From positions 222,506,965 through 222,570,964 of the forward strand of contig OX352774.1 of the NCBI GenBank assembly GCA_947095535.1: a DNA stretch of 64,000 nucleotides, read 5' to 3'. Made by a program: the position numbers and the translations under genes. The stretch comes from Poecilobothrus nobilitatus. Taxonomy: Eukaryota; Arthropoda; Insecta; Diptera; Dolichopodidae. Below, piece by piece: positions 59,853-64,000 of the stretch. A model generated the notes under the pieces. That model was not told where the DNA came from and searched no databases. It worked only from the letters and a program-made list of their open reading frames with translations. The first letter of the stretch is position 1. Every line of letters begins with the position of its first letter.

Positions 59853-62800
59853 TTTTCATTCATGATATTTTATCTTAATTAAGAAGAAAAGAACAGAAAA
59901 TCTCATTTGACTATTACTACTACATAAAAAAATTGTAACTTAGATAAAGACTAAAGGAAAATTTTGAATAACATTGATTAAAATGATATAATTACATAAA
60001 TTTCTTATTAGAGGATTTTCCAAATCATTACTTCTAATAATAAATAAAGATTTTCGATTTATTATTATACATATTTTCGATTAGTTTGACATTTGCAATG
60101 TCATGAAGTCTGATAGTAGCAAAAAAGAATGGTTTGACTAACAATAATTTTAACATTTTATTTTGCTTAATTTGTAACTAGTTTAAGTGTATTTTTACAT
60201 ACATATCATATGAAACCCAAACTTTTGAACTATATATAGCATTATACTTTGAAAGATAGACTTGTATACATAATTTAAAAAAATGTGTCTAAGTAAATAA
60301 TTGAAAAAAAAAAACAAATACATCATAAAATTTTTAAGCCAAACACGTTACAATAAAACTAATTATTTTTAATCTAATTAATTTTAATTAAAATTTAATC
60401 TTTATTTTTTTTTGTTTTTTAATTCCATCATTATACATTTCATAACCAACCGTTTATATATTAAGATTGCAGATAAAAGTACTTAAAGTTGTCATGAATT
60501 TTCCATTGAAAACAAATGAATCAGCTTTTAAAGAATATTAGTAAAAAAAATTAATATGTAAAACGTCAAATAGGTTCTATGAAATAAATCCACATTCGAA
60601 AACAGAAACATTAGAAAACAGCATTAGAAAAAATTTTTTTTTTTTATTATGTATAATAATAAATCTGCAATAATGAAGAAATATTATATAAATCACCAAA
60701 TTAACTTCATCCAAAAATATTTAATTTATATTTTTAAAAATTATTTTTATCGATTCAATATATTCGGACTGGAGTTAAATCAAAATTTAAGTTCATTCAA
60801 TCATATTTTTGGTATATAGCTAAATATGCAACTATTTGTATGGATTTCTTGTATCGATGCAAAACTTTATAAAACCAAAAATAGAGTACACAAATATGCA
60901 CAAATTTGGAAGGGAACTCACAAAACGACATTGAGATTTCTTAATTAAGTGCAAAAGAGAGAAATTCTTCTAATAAATTATCCTAATATTTCGTCAACGC
61001 TCTCTCCACTTGATTTTTGTCGCTTAACAGGAACATTCACCCTGTTTTAAAGATATCAGGAGTTGGTACTTATTCTGATGATATTAAAAGTCTGTGATAC
61101 CTCAATTCAAAAGCTTCCAAAAAGAAACAAAGAAAACTTTTGCTGCCAATCTCTATGTAGTTTAAATTTCCACATAAGAAAATTCATTCATAGTAGGAAC
61201 ATCGCGAATATGAAATCATCTTCCACATCATGTGGTCGTCCAAAGACTCAAGAAGAACATTAACAATTTTTTTTACATAATATTCCTGTCAATTTGAAAT
61301 GAAATACATTAGTATGAAATACATTGAAATGAAATACATTAGTACGAAAAACCATATAACCTATATTGTTTGGTCAAAAAGTGTTATTTAGTGGGCCACA
61401 TAATAATTGAAGACTGGTGCTCGTCGCTACACTGCAATGCAAGATTATGTAAAAAAATTCAGCTTAAGAATAATTAGAATTTAAAATAAAAATAAAATAG
61501 AATATCAAAAATTTCCGAACTTATTTATAATTTCTCAATTTATTTTTTATTTATGTGAACTTATTTCATTTTGTATGGAGTTATTTTAAATATATTGCGA
61601 ATTTTTCTCATTATGAAATAACTCAGTGCTAAATTATTTAATTTTTTGATGAGAAGTTATGTCATCAAGTCTGTCAATTAAATGCACAAAAAACAATAAA
61701 TTCATATTTAAAAAAAAAATGTAAAAATATTTATAATAGTAAAATAAAACCTATATTTTCATAATTTTGTTCTTCACATTTTATTTTTAAGCAGTGTAAG
61801 TGAATGAAAAAAATTTAAAGTAAAGGTATTTAATCATTTCTTTTTTTTTTGTGTGATTTTTAAAAAGATCAAAATTCTTTTCTTTTTATCTATTTTAAAG
61901 TATGCCAATAAATTAAATTTAAACAAATACTTAATTAAGCTTTCAACACAAAATTTTTTTGTCTGGCATGTGATATATAGATGGAATTTGTAGATAACTT
62001 ACAATATACCGTAAACGCGTGTGTCATGTTACGATTTCAAGTCACTTTTTTTCGTTTCATCAGCCGCCGGAGTAATAAAATTTCTTAATAGACAACGGTA
62101 TTAAATTATAAAAGTTTTATCGAAAATAAAAATTTCCGTGATATATTAATTTTGTCGAAATCAATCAATGAAAATGATGTAATAATTGAAATGATTAATT
62201 GATGTAATAAATTAAAATGATCCTTATACAATATAGTCGATATTTAATGTTATATACTTGACTTTGATGTTATGATTTTGACTTTCTAAATATTGTATAC
62301 AATCTATATAGATCTATATTAAAAAATATTTAATCAATAAGTTGTCTCTTAGAACAAAAGAAAAAACGATATAAAAAAAGATTAAAAAAAAAAACATATT
62401 TAAATATTTCATCAATCCAATCTATTTTAATACAAATATCTATTTCTATAATTTTGTCTTCTTAAATAACAAGAAGTTAATTCTAAAAATTAACATTCAA
62501 TAGACAATCAAAAATTATGACTTATATTTAAATATTTGACATTTTAATATCTAAATCTAATATATTTGGATTAATTGTTTTGGCCTGATATTCACACGAT
62601 AAGTTCTTTAAAAATAAAAACAAAAATGATATATAATACAAAATTTTCTTTTTGTGTTTTTTTTTTTTTTTTAAGTTTTTATTTTCAAATTTATGTCTCA
62701 TCATATACATATAATTTTATGTTGACATTTTTCTCTATTATATTTTGTATATTTTAAAAATTTCCTATTAATCGATATTTAAATTAATCAATATTGATTT

Positions 62801-63199
62801 CTTTAATATTCTTTATGAATACAATAAAGATGTGATAATTTCGATTTCTTTTTCTTCTAAAATTTTACTTTTTCTTTTGTTTAAATTTTTCTTTTTAAAA
62901 TTCTCCCTCAAATTATATTATTTTTTAAGGTCATACATACTGTTGTAGTAATAGTTATGACCGAATTTAATAAAAATCCAATAGATAATTATGTAAAAAA
63001 TGTCTATTGTTATATTCTTTATAAATACCAATAAATACAATAAAATTGAATAAAATAATAAAAAAGAATATAACAATTACTTTAAAGTTAAAAAAAGTTG
63101 TATTAAGAGTTAAAAGTGTGTTAAGTTAAAATTATTTTATTTCGCCTTAAACTATGCAATATAACACATACCAATAATAAAGCAAAATTAATTTCTATA
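59853..63199. other. AT-rich sequence, no gene recognised
   Basis: A GC-richer patch at about 60985-61265 contains CGCTCTCTCCACTTGATTTT, resembling the hairpin loop side at 20300 in reverse, and an open frame of 66 codons without known motifs. No exon could be tied to the one at 58786. Confidence 0.4.
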
Positions 63200-63479
63200 G
63201 GGGCTTCGATAGCCTAGTGGGTAAGCGTGTGGCGTATTAACCAAAGGAGTGTGGGTTCGATCCCTGCACAGGTCGTAAGTGTTTTTTTCTTTACATACCC
63301 CCCTTACGACCAAATATAATGTAAATATATAGTATATAATATAAACAAAATAAATAACATTAGTATATAATTTAATAATAGTATAAAAAATCTATAATGG
63401 CCTTAGTAGCCGATGGTTCAATAATATTGCATTATATTTATGTATGTAATATTAATATAAATAAATAAATAAAATAATA
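63200..63479 (+). mobile_element. tRNA-derived SINE, complete copy 1
   Basis: The A-box region TAGCCTAGTGGGTAAGC and B box GGGTTCGATCCC are followed by a perfect 9-bp stem GGTCGTAAG (63271)/CTTACGACC (63303), a TATAATATAAACAAAATAAA body, the conserved GGCCTTAGTAGCCGATGG block and an (AATA)n tail. Length about 280 bp. Confidence 0.85.
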
Positions 63480-63491
63480 ATTTCTATATTA

Positions 63492-63780
63492 GGGGCATCT
63501 GTGGTCGAAAACCATTCATGTTAGCATGTGACTTTTTAACCGAGGGAATGCGGGTGCAAATCCTGCACAGGTAGCAAGTTTTATTAATTGAAAACAAACG
63601 CCCCTTGCTATCAAATATACTGTAAATATAAAATATATGTATAATATAAACAAAATAAATAATATTAGTGTATAATTTAATAATAATATTCGACATATTA
63701 TGGCCTTTAGTAACCGATGGTTTTGTAATATTGCAATATCCTATATGATTTTCAATATTAATATAAATAAATAAAAATAA
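63492..63780 (+). mobile_element. tRNA-derived SINE, complete copy 2
   Basis: Diverged head (B box GGGTGCAAATCC), stem GGTAGCAAG/CTTGCTATC (one G-T pair), the same GGCCTTTAGTAACCGATGG block and an (AATA)n tail. It follows copy 1 directly, with the same short leader TTTCTATATTAGGGG. Confidence 0.85.
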
Positions 63781-63800
63781 AATATAAAATTTTTATATTA

Positions 63801-64000
63801 GGGGTATCGATCGTCGAATGGTTAAGCAGAAGAGTGCATTTGAATTTAAATCTTTAACAGGTAGCAAATTTTTTAATTGAAAATAAATTCCTCTCGCTAA
63901 TGTCAAACAAAATAATTAATATTATTATTAATATAAAAGTTAATAATATTAATATAATATATTAATATTAATATATTATAAAATAAAAAAAAAATTAAAT
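63801..64000 (+). mobile_element. tRNA-derived SINE, degenerate copy 3, runs to the window edge
   Basis: GGGGTATCGATCGTCGAATG starts a third copy after another TTTTTATATTA leader. The head is degraded (AAATCTTTAACAGG) and the stem reads GGTAGCAAA/CTCGCTAAT. The body ends in ATTAATATTA repeats. Confidence 0.65.

Noticed and set aside
61063..61263. 66-codon frame in a GC-richer patch
   Set aside because: No family recognised; the patch shares a short sequence with a repeat-associated hairpin at 20300, so a repeat origin is more likely.

Overview
The window is a very AT-rich stretch of a eukaryotic nuclear genome, almost certainly insect. The evidence is a cluster of intron-bearing takeout/JHBP-family genes (insect haemolymph juvenile-hormone-binding-like secreted proteins), tRNA-derived SINEs, degenerate non-LTR retrotransposons, Tc1/mariner-type transposase remnants and many short inverted-repeat elements. 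The families beginning TATACCCTACAC with runs of GTCC/GTCCG look like repeats common in Diptera, so a fly is my best guess, but the order is not proven. No bacterial-type operons, CRISPR arrays or rRNA are present.

Region 0.5-18 kb: four takeout-like loci in tandem on the minus strand. From right to left they are gene C (14.88-17.87 kb), gene B (10.75-11.98 kb), gene A (5.64-6.87 kb) and a decayed copy (0.49-1.77 kb). Genes A, B and C splice cleanly into five exons encoding 254 residues. A 5.1-kb unit (1.57-6.68 kb) is repeated almost identically at 6.68-11.79 kb, with breakpoints inside exon 2, as expected from unequal crossing-over between paralogues. Each unit carries a TIR-bounded element holding six repeats of exactly 142 bp. 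Gene C has a 1.66-kb compound inverted-repeat element in intron 1 and another fragment in intron 3. Between B and C lie two pieces of one Tc1/mariner-type transposase, split by a Helitron-like 3' end.

Region 18-37 kb: repeats (a 145-bp tandem array and element fragments), then a second, older tandem duplication of about 7.5-8 kb. Each unit holds a degenerate non-LTR retrotransposon (PHD-finger plus coiled-coil ORF1 and RT fragments), a spacer, and a takeout-like gene on the minus strand (D at 26.93-27.96 kb, E at 35.09-36.12 kb, 249 residues each), followed by the inverted-repeat element.

Region 37-43 kb: a 5'-truncated non-LTR fragment, then takeout-like gene F on the plus strand (39.85-42.14 kb, 255 residues), divergent from gene E. 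A long hairpin sits in its third intron.

Region 43-64 kb: mostly AT-rich intergenic DNA with a tRNA-like sequence, SINEs, a broken RT (49.5-51.05 kb, minus), a possible gag zinc-knuckle remnant, a possible core promoter near 54.9 kb, and what looks like the signal-peptide exon of another secreted protein (58.79 kb, plus). Three SINE copies run head to tail at the right edge.

The most striking signal is that recently duplicated takeout paralogues differ mainly by amino-acid-changing substitutions in exons (D/E, exons 3 and 5; A/C, exon 5) while their introns are nearly or fully identical. A second is a SINE family whose hairpin just after the tRNA head shows paired, compensating base changes.
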